Part shown: piece by piece, positions 1 through 12,700 of the stretch
Layout of the letters: each line of letters begins with the position of its first letter
How positions within the stretch are numbered: the first letter of the stretch is position 1
NCBI RefSeq assembly: GCF_937616625.2
Contig: NC_065571.1
Location: forward strand, 23,386,201 to 23,450,200
From: Mercurialis annua
Taxonomy: Eukaryota > Streptophyta > Magnoliopsida > Malpighiales > Euphorbiaceae
Direction: 5' to 3'
Length of the DNA stretch: 64,000 bases
Notes under the pieces: generated by a model
Databases searched by the model: none
Told to the model about the DNA's origin: nothing
The model's input: only the letters and a program-made list of their open reading frames with translations
Made by a program: the position numbers and the translations under genes

Positions 1-3000
1 CAAATCAAAATGTTTCACCTTTTCAGCGATTTAAGCAAGACGTTTACAAAAGTTATGAAATAAATCCAAACGCTACGAAACAAAACCAAAAGTTTACAAA
101 CGTTACAAAACAAATTTAAGCGTTTCACCTTTTTAGCAATTTAAGCCAAATGTTTACAAAAGCTATGCAAAAATCCAAGCGTTTTACCTTTTTGGCAATT
201 TAAGAAAAACATTTACAAACGTTACGAAAAAATCCAAAAGTTTCACCTTCTTAGTGATTTAAGCCGAACGTTTACAAACGTTATGAAACAAAACCAAGCG
301 TTTCACTTTTTTAGCAATTTAAGATAAATATGTACAAACGTAGCGTAACAAATCCAAGCGTTTCAACTTTTTAGCAGTTTAAGCCAAATGTTTACAAACA
401 TTACGAATAAAATCCAAGCGTTTCACCTTTTTAGCAATTTAAGCCAAACATTTAGAAACGTTACGAAACAAATCCAAACGTTTCACCTTTTTAGCGATTT
501 AAGCTAAACGTTTACAAACGGCACGAAATAAATCCAAATGTTTCACCTTTTTAGCGATTTAAGCCAAACATATACAACCGCTACGAAACAAATCTAGACG
601 TTTCACCTTTTTAGCAAATTAAGCTAAACTTTTACAAACGTTATGAAACAAATCCAAATGTTTCACCTTTTAAGCAATTTAAGCCAAATGTTTACGAAAC
701 AAATCCAAATGTATCACCTTTTTAGAGTTTTACGCCAAACGTTACAAACAAATCCAAACGTTACAAACTTCACATTTTTTGGAAACGTTTATAAATGTTA
801 CAAAACTAATCCAAACGTTTCACCTTTTTAGAGATTTAAGCCAAACATTTACAAACATTACAAAACTAAACCAAATGTTTGAAACATTACGAAACAAATC
901 CAAACGTTTCCTATTTTTAGCGATTTAAGCGAAACGTTTACAAACGTTACGAAACAAAATCCAAACGTTTCACCTTTTTGGCAATTTAAGCCAAATATTT
1001 ACATATTTTACAAAACATTACGAAATAAAATCAAACGATACAAACGTTACGAAACAAAACCAAACGTTTAAAATGTTACGAAACAAATCCAAACGTTTCA
1101 CATTTTTAGCGATGGAAGCCAAGCGTTTACAAAATTACGAAACAAAACCAATTGTTTCCAAACGTTACGAAACAAATCCAAATGTTTCCCCTTTTTAGCG
1201 ATTTAAGCCAAATGTTTACAAACTTTACGAAACAAATCCAAACGGTTCCTCTTTTTAGCGATTTAAGCCGAACATTTACAAACGTTACGAAGCAAAACCA
1301 AATGTTTCACCTTTTTAACGAATTAAGCCAAACGTTTACAAACGTAACAATACAAATCGAAACGTTTCCCCTTTTTAGCGATTTAAACCAAACGTTTACA
1401 AACGTTACAAAAAAATCCAAACGTTTAAATCCAAACGTTTCGCCTTTTAAGCGATTTAAGCCAAACGTTTACAAACGTTACGAAACAAATCCAAACGTTT
1501 CACTTTTATAGCGATTGAAGCCAATCGTTTCACCTTTTTTGCGATTTAAGCCAAACGTTTACAAATGTTACGAAACAAATCCAAATGTTTCACCTTTTTA
1601 GCTAATTAAGCAAAACGTTTACAAACGCTATGAAACAAATCCAAATGTTTCACCTTTATAGCAATTTAAGCCAAATATTTACAAACGTTACGAAATTAAT
1701 CCAAAACTTTAAAACGTTATGAAACACTTTTTAGCAATTTAAGCCAAACGTTTACAAACGTTACTAAGCAAATCCAAACGTTTACAAACGTTACTAAGCA
1801 AATCCAAACGTTTAACCTTTTTAGCGATTTAAAACAAACGTTTACAAACATTACGAAACAAATCAAAACGTTTCACCTTTTTAGCGATTTATGCCAAACT
1901 TTTACAAACGTTACGAAACAAAGCCAAACGTTTCACCTTTTTTGCGATTTAAGACAAACATTTACAGACGTTAAGAAACAAATAAGAACGTTTCAGCTTT
2001 TTTGCGATTTATGCCAAACTTTCACCTTTTTAGCAATTTTCGCCAAACGTTTACAAACGTTACGAAACAAATTTAAACATTTAACATTTTTATCGAATTA
2101 AGTCAAACGTTTACAAACATTACAAATGTTACGAAACAAATCCAAATGTTTAGCCTTTTTAGGGATTTAAACCAAACGTTTACAAACGTTACGAAACAAA
2201 TCCAACTGTATCGCCTTTTTAGCGATTTATGCCAAACATTTCACCTTTTTACCGATTTATGCCAAACATTTCACCTTTTTACCGATTTATGCCAAACGTT
2301 TACAAACGTTACGAAACAAATCCAAACGTTTCACCTTTTTAGCGATTTAAGCCAAACGTTTACAAATGTTACAAACAATGTTTCACCTTTTTAGCGATTT
2401 AGGCCAAACGTTTAAAAACGTTACGAAACAAATCCAAACGTTTCCCCTTTTTAGCCATTTAAGACAAACGTTACGAAACAAATCCAAACGTTTCACTTTT
2501 TTAGCGATTTAAGCCGAACGTTTACAAACATTACGAAACAAATCCAAATGTTTCACCTCTTTAGCGATTTAAGCCAAACGTTTACAAAGGTTACGAAACA
2601 AATCTAAACGTTTCACCTTTTTAGCGATTTAAACCAAACATTTACAAACGTTTTGAAACAAACCCAAACCTTTTAAACGTTATGAAACAAATGCAAACTT
2701 TTCACATTTTTAATGATTTAAGCCAAACGTTTACAAACTTTACGAAATAAATCCAAGCGTTTCACATTTTTAGCAATTTAAGCCAAACGTTTACAAACAT
2801 TACAAAACAAATCCAAGCGTTTCACCTTTTCAGCAATTTAAACCAAACGTTTACAAACTTTACAAAAAAAATCCAAGCGTTTCACCTTTTTAGCAATTTA
2901 ACCTTAACATTAACAAACGTTACGAGACAAATCCAACTGTTTCACCTTTTTAGCTATTTAAGCCAAACATTAATAAAGGAAATGAAACAAATCCAACCGT

Positions 3001-4545
3001 TTTACCTTCTTGGCAATTTGAGCAAAACATTAATAAATGTTACGAATAAATCCAAATGTTTAACCTTTTTAGCAATTTAAGCCAAACGTTTACAAATGTT
3101 ATGAAAAAAATCCAAACCTTTCCCCTTTTTAGCGATTTAAGCCAAACGTTACGAAACAAAACCAAACGTTTCAAGTTATTAGCGATTTAAACCAAACGTT
3201 TACAAACGTTACCAAACAAATCCAACCGTTTTGCCTTTTTAGCAATTTAAGCTAAGCGTTTACAAACGTTTCGAAACAAATCGAAAAGTTTCGCCTTTTT
3301 AGCAATTTAAGCCAAACGTTACGAAACAAATCCAAACATTTCCCCACTTTAGCGATTTAAACTAAACGTTTACAAACGTCATGAAACAAAACCAAACGTT
3401 CTAAACGTTACAAAATAAATCCAAGCGTTTCACATTTTTAGCGATTTATGCCAAACCATTACAAACCTTACGAAACAAATCAAGCGTTTCACATTTTTAG
3501 CAATTTGAGCCAAACATTTATAAATGTTACGAAACAAATCCAAGAGTTTCATTTTTTTAGCAATTTAAGCCAAACGTTTACAAATGTTCCGAAACAAATC
3601 CAAGTGTTTCACCTTTTTAGCTATTTAAGCTAAACGTTTACAAACGTTACAAAACAAATCCAAACATTTCACCTTTTTAGCGATTTAAGCCGAACGTTTA
3701 CAAATGTTACGAACAAAACCAAACATTTCACTTTTTTATCAATTTAAGACAAACGTTACAAAAAATCCAAACGTTTACCTTTTTAGCGATTTAAGCCAAA
3801 CGTTTCACCTTTTTAGTGATTTATGCCTAACGTTTACAAACGTTACGTAACTAATGCAAATGTTTAAAGCGTTACGAAACCCTCTTTAGCAATTTAAGAC
3901 AAACATTTACAAACGTTACGAAACAAATCCAAATGTTTCTCCTTTTTATTGATTTAAAACAAACGTTTACACACGTTATGAAACAAATCTAAACGTTTCA
4001 CCTTTTTAGTGATTTAAGCTAAATGTTTACAAACTTTACGAAACAAATCTAAACGTTACGAAACAAAACCAAACGTTTACAAATGTTACGAAACAAATCC
4101 AAGCGTTTCACCTTTTTAGCAATTCAAGCCAAACCTTTACAATCGTTACAAAACAGATCCAAGTGTTTCACCTTTTAGCAATTTATGCCAAACGTTTACA
4201 AATGTTACGAAGCAAATCCAAACATTTCACCTTTTTAGAGATGTAAGCCGAACGTGTACAAACCTTACAAAACAAAACCAAACGTTTCACCTTTTTAGCG
4301 ATTTAAGCCTAACGTTTACAAACGTCACGAAACAAATCCAAACGTTTCCCCATTTTAGCGATTTAAGCCAAACGTTTAAAACGTTACGAAACAAATCAAA
4401 ACGTTTTACCTTTTTAACTATTTAAGCCAAAGGTTTGCAAATGTTACGAAACAAATCCACACGTTTCACATTTTTTGTGACTGAAGCCAAACGTTTACAA
4501 ACGTTACGAAACAAATCCAAATGTTTCACATATTTATCAATTTAA
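1..4545 (+). repeat. 60-bp satellite array, block 1
   Basis: Tandem copies of an AT-rich 60-bp monomer in one orientation; the phase stays fixed over long stretches. Each monomer carries two CCAAACGTTT boxes 30 bp apart and a third AACGTT 10 bp after the second. Variation is mostly point changes at CG sites, plus shortened monomers in which the segment between the second and third boxes is collapsed. Block 1 is more diverged than the later blocks, and I see no clear higher-order period in it. The short open frames here are products of the repeat, not genes. The block is cut at 4545 by a copia element. Confidence 0.97.
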
Positions 4546-5469
4546 TGTAACCCAATAGCAACTAGAAGGGGAGGTTGAATAGTTGCCACTAAAAAATTTT
4601 GCGGATTAAGAATTGATTGCAACTAATCTAATGGAGGTTTGAGGAAGAGGAACACACCGAATTTATAGTGGTTCGGTGATTAACACATTCACCTACATCC
4701 ACTTCCCTCAAACTAGAGCTTTGCACTAAACTTGGAGTTTTTACAAGTTCACTCCCAACTTAGGTTTTCAAAGGCTTAACCCAAACTAACAACCAACAAA
4801 AACCTATAGTTTTTCTAGGCAAAAATACAAACAAAACAACTACAAGAGTTTCTAGGGTTCACTCTTAAACCAACAAATTTTAAATGTTTTTCACACAAGA
4901 TTTGAAGATTGCTTGAGAGGTTTTAATGCTTAGGTTATTAACCCTTCTTCATATATAATAGTATGATATATATAGGCCTCAAAACAATTCTTCCCATTAC
5001 TCGTTTTGTGTGATTGAAAAGAGTAGCAAATCAGCTTTCCTAAGTTCGCGCCCGCGAACTGCTTCTTTTGGAAAGTTCTCAACGGTCCTCAGCTGAATTG
5101 TCAGCACCTCGTTTGGTGTAATAAATGACCATTGTATATCAGCTTCCAGAAAATTTGAACTTCGCGCCCGCTAAGTGAGGTTGGCGCCCGCGAACTAAAG
5201 TTTGCTCTCAGTGCTTGTGAAACTTGGCACTCGCAAGCTTCGGCCCCTTTCATGGCTGAGATAGTTCGCTCCCGCGAACATATTTTGGCGCCCACCAACT
5301 TCCACTGGACAACTTAGTAATAAAAAAATTCGATTATCGCTAGAGATGTCCGATTTGCTTTCTGAGTGTTCTGGGGGGTTCCTACACACTTAATTAGAAT
5401 ATTAGAATCTTTGGTGTTAATTGTCATGGTAAAAAATAGAAGAGATATTGAATCAATTCATGTCCAACA
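4546..5469 (-). repeat. 3' LTR of the SIRE-like copia element (924 bp)
   Basis: On the minus strand the LTR starts TGTTGGACATG directly after the polypurine tract and ends GGGTTACA against satellite, giving the expected TG...CA ends. It contains a cluster of GC-rich inverted repeats around GTTCGCGCCCGCGAAC (5043-5060, with imperfect relatives at about 5161-5300) that contrast with the AT-rich surroundings. There is no second LTR copy in the window to compare with. Confidence 0.88.
4967..4974 (-). promoter_or_regulatory. candidate TATA box of the SIRE-like LTR
   Basis: The minus strand reads CCTATATATA here, inside the LTR, at a place suitable for an LTR promoter. It is assigned on motif and position only. 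Confidence 0.4.
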
Positions 5470-5483
5470 TTCTCCCCCTTTTT
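5470..5483 (-). other. polypurine tract of the SIRE-like element
   Basis: The minus strand reads AAAAAGGGGGAGAA immediately before the TGTTGG start of the LTR. This is the plus-strand primer site used in reverse transcription and fixes the LTR boundary. The next 317 bp (5484-5800) are AT-rich spacer in which I see nothing else. Confidence 0.88.
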
Positions 5484-5800
5484 GACATTGACAATTAACA
5501 CACAAAGAAACAAAACAAGTATAAGCTGAAAGTCAAACTTTGTCTCCCCCTTAACTTATGCATGTAATCGAAAAAAAGAAAAGCCAAGTAATCTCTCCCC
5601 CTTGTAAAAAGAAAAAAGCAAAAATAGGACACGATATAAGCATAAATTGCACGATTTTGAATAAAATCATAAGCACAAGTACAATTCTAGAAGCATAAGG
5701 AAACATATGTGTATTCCAACCACACTTATAAAACCAAACAAAGCAAAATGACTATGAAACGAAAACATGATATGCAAGTGCAAATATGCAATGGGTAGGG

Positions 5801-7088
5801 TCAATCTTCATCGTCATCGGGGTCTTCATTGTGAGGAGGTGAGGTGGAAGCGGAATGCGAGAAAGACCAATGAGAGTCAAATTTGTTCTTGAGATAAGTC
5901 ATCCCATCCTTAATAGTAGATACCTCCACCTTAAGAATTGTCATCCTAGACATCATATGGACATTTTGTCCATAAATAGTTTCAAACATTTGAGCTTGAG
6001 ACATGGTTGCAAATGAAGGTGGGTGGTTACTTGACGATGCATTGGGATCCACATGTGGTCATGATTCACGCTCTTCTTGCCTCATTGCCCTTGCGGCTTC
6101 CTCAACATCTTCCTCAATATTAGTAGAGGAGATCCTTCTCTTCCTTGCTAGCCTTTCCATCTCACCACCAATGGCATTCTCACCAAATAAATATTAAATA
6201 GAGTTTTCATGAATAATGATTGCCTTAGAAGAATGCTCAAAGTGTTCTTGGTCCAAAGAAGCACATTTCCAATGAAAAGGTTGAGGATTAGCATTCTTTA
6301 CTTGAGAAGTGAGGGCTTTGGCCTTTTTGATTAGGCACGTCACAAAGGAAGCAACCCTTAGGTGACCCCCTCTCTTATCAAGATCAAAAAGGTAATTCAT
6401 AAAGTAGAAACCACAAGAAAATTTAATACCTTTTGTTGCAATGTATAGGAAAAACACATCCTTCTTGGAAATTCTCTCATTGCCCTCTCTTTGCATATAT
6501 AGAGTGAGTAATGATGCAATGAAGGATGAATAAGGTTAGGGTCTTCAAGGTCTTGGCGGTTGCGGAATTAGAGCGATATGGAGTGATGGTGCTAATTTCT
6601 TTCCAAAATTCCTCAAAATTGTAATGAAGTTGAGAAGGGCATGTAGGATGCCCCCACTCAAAGCCAAACGCATCATCAACTTCTTCTCTTAAGAGCTGAT
6701 AAAGTCTTCCTTGAACTCGAAAGGAGACTCCAAAATAACCAACTTCTCCATCTTGCTTGTGAATGATGTAAAGTGAAAAGATTACTTTGCGAGTCAAATT
6801 TTCATACCCATCATGGTGATGAGAATAAACAAATTTCCTCCACCCGAGATTCATAATGAGTGCCAAAACATCTTTTTTCTCATTGCTTGCTTCCAAACCC
6901 GTAAAATCTATGTAGTGGCTAGGCAAAACGGGTCTCTCATGAAACTTACTAATCCTTAAATTCAAGGTCTCTTGTTCATGAGTTGGAATTTTCACTTGAG
7001 GTGGAATTTCTTCTCTTTGGCTAGAGGAAGGACCTTGAGATTTCTTGCCTTGTATCTTTCTTCTTAATGAGCGAAGGGGGCTATCCAT
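5801..7088 (-). pseudogene. accessory ORF downstream of copia pol, frameshifted
   Basis: It starts at ATG 7088 (residues MDSPLRSLRRK), preferred over an upstream in-frame start at 7154 because that extension is only a hydrophobic stretch without family character. About 200 residues follow, including RPVLPSHYIDF, LGWRKFV and VSFRVQGRLYQLL. The pattern resembles the plant-transposon or Athila-ORF1-like proteins of plant retroelements. The frame breaks near 6480-6496 and continues in another frame (ISKKDVFFLYIATKG and on). That frame meets a stop at 6194-6196, then stays open to 5801 with an acidic tail. Position after RNase H matches the extra ORF of SIRE-type elements, sometimes called env-like. 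I see no convincing signal peptide or transmembrane fusion protein, so an envelope role is not supported. Function unknown. Confidence 0.7.
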
Positions 7089-7661
7089 GATGCAAGAGAA
7101 AAATGATAATGAACAAGAGTATTTGATGAGAAAAATGAATGATGTTGATAGCAAAAGGTGTTAGAAATGTTGTAGAATGTTTTAAACAAAAGAACTACTT
7201 AAGGGGAGTATTTATAGGCATGAAAAACGACTCCTACGGCTAGTTTAACCCATTAAATGCATGGAAATCTGTTGTCCTACGGCTAAATGCTTTGTAAATT
7301 CGAAGCAGTTCGCGCCCGCGAACTCGCAGCGCTTGATTTTTTTTAAAGTAAATCGAACTTCGCGGGGGCAAACTAGGGTTAGCGACCGCAAGTTTTAACT
7401 GAGAATAAAAATTTTCAAAAAAATATATTTGCTATAAAAAGGGATCAAGTCTTGTTTTTCATAGGTTGGAACAGATTTAATGTGAAATGAAGGACTATGC
7501 AGTTTAATTCATGAATAGAATCAACTAACTAAGGTCTCATCATTTAAGCATGTTATTGCAATAGATGAAAATAAATAACACGGCAAGCAAGCAAACATAA
7601 AAACACACAATACATTACGAAGCATGTAAATTCAGATGCTTAGAACCACATAGCAAACAAA
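7089..7661. other. spacer between copia RNase H and accessory ORF
   Basis: AT-rich noncoding sequence of the element. Its one striking element is an exact 18-bp copy (7307-7324) of the inverted repeat at 5043-5060 in the LTR, followed at 7352-7400 by degenerate relatives. Confidence 0.7.
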
Positions 7662-9770
7662 TCACAACAAGGTATACCCATCAATCATACCAATTTCTCT
7701 TAATATAAAAGACATTCTCTCCTCAGTTAAAGGTTTAGTGAAAATATCTGCCAATTGATTGTTTATATCAATGAATTCTAATAAAACATCTCCCAATTGG
7801 ATATGATCACGTATAAAATGGTGTCTAATATCTATGTGCTTGGATCTAGAGTGTTGGATCATGTTCTTGGACAAGTTGATCGCACTAGTATTGTCGCAGT
7901 TCAAAGGAATATGATCAACTACAATTCCATAGTCCTTAAGATGCTGTCGAATCCAAAGAACTTGGGTACCACCGACAATTGCCTAGGAATTGACAAGTTC
8001 CCGATGTACTTTTTCTATCTATGACACTACCGGCATAGTCCATATCCGAATAAGAAACAACGTCAAATGAATTCTTCCTAGGATACCAAGGACCTAAGTG
8101 TTGTGTGCCCATGAGATATTTGAAAATCCTTTTGACATGAAAATAATGAGACTATTTCAGACAAGATTAAAAACGAGCACAAAGGCAAACACTAAACATT
8201 ATATCCGGTCTACTAGCGGTAAGATAGAGTAAGGAACCAATCATACCTCGAAATTTCTTTTCATAAGAGTTCTTACCATTTTCATCCTTGTAAATTTTAA
8301 CATTGGTGGGCATTAGGGTTTTGCTTGTCTTACATCCATTCATGCCAAATCTCTAGAGTAATTATTTAGTGTATTTGGCTTGGTTTATGAATATCCCCTC
8401 ATTGCTTTGCTTGATTTGGAGTCCCAAGAAGAACTTGAGTTCTCGCATTAAGCTCATTTCAAATTCATTTGTTATGCACTTTGAGAAATCCTCACAAAGA
8501 AGATTATTAGTGTCACCAAACATTATGTCATTAATATAAATTCGCACAACAAGGATGCCATTAAAACTTCTTTTGATGAAAAGAGTGGTATCCACTTTAC
8601 CCTTGGTAAAACTGTTTATGGTAAGGAATGTGCTAAGCCTATCATATCAAGCTCTAGGTGCTTGCTTCAATCCATAAAGAGCCTTGTTATGCTTAAAAAC
8701 ATGGTTTGGAAATTCAAAATTTTCAAAACCCGGAGGTTGAGAAACAAAAACTTTTTCTTGAATAAAACCATTTAAAAAGGCACTATTCACATCCATTTGA
8801 TAAAGTTTGAAATTCATATGACATGCAAATGCAAGCAAATTCGAATAGCCTCTAATCTAACCACAGGAGCAAAGGTCTCATCATAATCGATACCCTCCTC
8901 TTGGCTATATCCTTTGGCAACAAGTCTAGCTTTGTTTCTAGTAATGACTCCATACTCATCAAGTTTATTTCTAATAACCCATTTTTTTCCAATAATAGAA
9001 CCAAATCTAGGCCTAGAGACTAACTCCCAAACATTACTCCTCTGAAATTGGTTGAGTTCATCTTGCATTGCAATCACCCAACACTCATCATTGATAGCCT
9101 CTTCAATGGTCCTTGGCTCAATTTGAGAGAGAAATGCAAGGTTGTTAGAGGCTTGAGATCTAGTAAATATACCTCTTTGGAATCCATCTAGTACTTGCTC
9201 TCTTGGGTGGTTCTTGGTTGTTCTTGTCGCTTTAGGGAGTTCTGGGTGCAGATCTTCCTCTTTTGGAAAATCTTCCTCAAGAGTTGTTTGCATTGGTGTA
9301 CCTTCTTGACATCCATTTTGTTGAATGTGGGATCATCCTCTCCAATGTAAAATGATCCAAAGTGATATACAAAGTCCATACCTTTCCCATCAAGTGTATT
9401 GTTTTCATCAAAAATAACATGCATAGATTCTTCAACAAGCAAAGTGGACTTATTGAATACTCTATAGGCTTTTCTACATGTAGAATAACCCAAAAATATG
9501 CCTTCATTGGATTTTGAAGGAAATTTATCTAGGTTATCCTTTGTATTTAATATGAAGCCTTTGCACCCAAAAACTCTTAGATATAAAATATTGGGTTTAC
9601 TTCCCATCCATAACTCATAAGGTGTTTTATTCAAAATGGATTTTTCAAAACGCGGTTTTGCACATAGCAAGAGGTATTGACGGCTTCCGCCCAAAAATAG
9701 CGTGGCAATTCAAATTTATTTAGCATAGTCCTTGCCATTTCTATAAGAGATCTATTCTTCATTTCTAGAA
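7662..9770 (-). pseudogene. copia pol remnant (integrase end, RT, RNase H)
   Basis: The fragments lie in three frames. 9770-9188 is the integrase C-terminal part (MARTMLNKFELPRYFWAEAV, then TPYELWMGSKP and FLGY motifs) with a break near 9650. 9293-8814 is the RT start ([33 protein letters not shown]). 8838-8362 is the RT core with MDVNSAFLNG and ALYGLKQAPRA, interrupted by a TGA at 8647-8649 in place of the usual Trp. The catalytic YVDD box reads YIND, so one metal-binding Asp is lost. Between 8361 and 7905 the frame is degenerate but GMIGSLLYLTASRPDI and DRKSTSGT are readable. The RNase H segment that should hold the TEAEY motif is missing at about 7970-7990. 7904-7662 is the RNase H end (SKHIDIRHHFIRD, ADIFTKPL). 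The protein cannot be functional. Confidence 0.9.
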
Positions 9771-12700
9771 GTTTACAAACGTTACGAAACAAATCCAAAC
9801 GTTTCACATTTTTAGCGATTTAAGCCAAACGTTTAGAAACGTTACGAAAAAAATCTAAGCGTTTCACCTTTTTCGCTATTTAAGCTAAAAGTTTACAAAC
9901 ATTACAAAACAAATCCAAACATTTCGCCTTTTTAGCGCTTTAAGCCAAACGTTTACAAACGTTGCGAAACATATCCAAACGTGTCCCATTTTTAGCGATT
10001 TAAGCAAAACGTTGACAAACGTTACGAAACAAATCCAAACGTTTCGCCTTATTAGAGCTTTAAGCCAAACGTTTACAAACGTTACGAAACAAATCCAAAT
10101 GTTCCCCCTTTTTTTGCGATTTAAGCCAAATCCTCACAAACGTTACGAAATAAAACCAAACGTTTAAAACATAACGAAACAAATCCAAACGTTTCACATA
10201 TTTAGCGATTTATGCCAATTGTTTACAAACGTTATGAAATAAAACCAAACGTTTGAAACGTTACGAAACAAATCCAAACGTTTCACATTTTTAGTGATTT
10301 AAGCCAAACCTTTACAAATGCTTCGAAACAAAACCAAGCGTTTTACCATTTTAGCAATTAAAGCGAAACGTTTACAAACGTTCAGAAACAAATCCAAGCG
10401 TTTCATCTTTTTAGCAATTTAGGCCAGACATTTACAAACTTTCCAAAATAAATCCAAGCGTTTCAGTTTTTTTGCGATTTAAGCCAAACGCCTACAAACA
10501 TTACGAAACAAATTCGAGCGTTTCATGTTTTTAGCAATTTAAGCCAAACGTTTACAAATGTTATGAAACAAATCCAAACATTTCACCTTTTTAGCGATTT
10601 AAGCCAAACGTTTAAAACGTTACTAAACAAATCCAAACGTTTCCCCATTTTAGCGATTTAAGCCAAACGTTTACAAAAGTTACGAAACAAATCCAAACGT
10701 TTCACCTTTTTAGCGATTTAAGCCAAACGTTTACAAACGTTACGAAACAAATCCAAACATTCCAACGTTTTAGCAATTTAAGACAAGCATTTGCAAACGT
10801 TATGAAACAAATCCAAGCGTTTCACCTTTTTAGCAATTTAAGCCAAACGTTTACAAACGTTACGAAACAAATCCAAGCGTCTAAATTTTTAGCTATTTAA
10901 GCCAAACGTTTACAAACGTTACGAAACAAATCCAAGTGTTTAACCTTTTTAGCGACTTAAACCAAACATTTAAAACGTTATGAAACAAATCCAAACGTTT
11001 CATATTTTTAGCGATTTAATCCAAATGTTTACAAACGTTACGAAACAAATCCAAGCGTTTTACCTTTTTAGCAATTTAAGCCAAACATTTACAAACGTTC
11101 CAAACAAATCCAAGAGTTTCACCTTTTTAATAATTTATGCCAAACGTTTACAAACGTTACAAAACTAATCCAAGCGTTTCAACTTTTTATCAATTTAAGC
11201 CAAACTTATACAAAAGTTTCAAAACAAATCCCAACGTTTCACCTTTTTAGCGATATAAGCCGAACGTTTACAAATGTTAGGAAACAAAACCAAATGTTTC
11301 ATCTTTTTAGCAATTTATGCCAAACATTTACAAACGTTATGAAAAAATTCAAAATGTTTCCCCATTTTAAGTATATAAGCCCAACGTTTAAAACGTTACG
11401 AAAGAAATCCAAACGTATCACCTTTTTAGCGATTTATGCCGAATGTTTACAAACGCTACGAAACAAAACCAAGCGTTTCACTTTTTTAGCAATTTAATCC
11501 AAACGTTTACAAACATTACGAAACAAATCCAAGCGTTTAACCTTTTTAGCGACTTAAACCAAACATTTAAAACGTTACGAAACAAATCTAAACGTTTCAC
11601 ATTTTTAGCGATTTTAGCTAAACTTTTACAAACGTTACGAAACAAATCCAAGCGTTTCCCCTTTTTAGCAATTTAAGCCAAACATTTACAAACGTTCCAA
11701 AACAAATCCAAACGTTTCACCTTTTTAGCAATTTAAGCCAAACTTTTACAAAAGTTACAAATCAAATCCAAACGTTTCACCTTTTTAGCGATTTAAGCCG
11801 AACGTTTACAAACGTTAGGAAACAAAACCAAACGTTTCATCTTTTTTGCAATTTATGCCAAACGTCTACAAACGTTATGAAACAAATTAAAATGTTTCCC
11901 CATTTTAATTATTTAAGCCAAATGTTTAAAACGTTAAGAAAGAATTCCAAACGTTTCACCTTTTTAGCGATTTATGTCAAATGTTTACAAATGCTACGAA
12001 ATAAATCCAAACGTTTCACCTTTTTAGCAATTGAAGCCAAACATTTACAAAGGCCACGAAATAAATACAAACGTTTCAAATATTTAGCAATGCAAGCGAA
12101 AGGTATACAAACGTTACGAAACAAATCCAAATGTTTTGCCTTTTTAGCAATTTAAGCCAAACGTTTACAAACGTTACGAAACAAATACAAGCGTTTCACC
12201 TTTATAAAAATTTAAGCCAAACGTTTACAAATATTACGAAACAAACCCAAGCGTTTAACTTTTTTAGCGATTTATGCCAGACGTTTACAAACGTTACGAA
12301 ACAAATCTAAATGTTTCACCTTTATAGCGATTTAAGCGAAACTTTACAAACGTTACGAAACAAATCTAAACGTTTCACCTTTTTAGGGATTTAAGCCAAA
12401 CGTTTACAAATGTTACGAAACAAATCCAAGCGTTTAACCTTTTTAGCGATTTAAACCAAAAATTAAAAACGTTATGAAAAAAGTCCAAGCGTTTCACCTT
12501 TTAAGCAATTTAAGCCAAACGTTTGCAAATGTTACGAAAAAAATCCAAACATTTCACCTTTTTAGCGATTTAAGCCAAACGTTTAAAACGTTACGAAACA
12601 AATCCAAACGTTTACCCATTTTAGCGATTTAAGCCAAACATTTACAAAAGTTACGAAACAAATCCAAACGTTTCGCCTTTTTAGCGATTTAAAAACGTTA

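Larger units (their letters stand above)
4546..9770 (-). mobile_element. 5'-truncated Ty1/copia retrotransposon, SIRE-like
   Basis: In minus-strand order this holds the end of integrase, reverse transcriptase, RNase H, a spacer, an accessory ORF, a polypurine tract and one 3' LTR. Gag, protease, most of integrase and the 5' LTR are missing: at about 9770 integrase sequence passes straight into satellite. Satellite stops at 4545 after CAATTTAA and resumes at GTTTACAAACG, so about 7 bp of monomer are missing and no target duplication remains. The SIRE-like label rests on the G-rich AAAAAGGGGGAGAA polypurine tract and the extra ORF after RNase H. Frameshifts, stops and deletions show it is dead. 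Confidence 0.9.

Noticed and set aside
1..4545. Numerous 60-120 codon open frames in the satellite blocks, on both strands
   Set aside because: They are iterations of the 20-codon motif produced by a 60-bp repeat and end wherever a monomer mutates; no start context, domain or codon bias.
6477..7154. Envelope gene in the SIRE-like element
   Set aside because: No convincing signal peptide, cleavage site or transmembrane anchor in the conserved part; the hydrophobic start belongs to an unlikely upstream extension.
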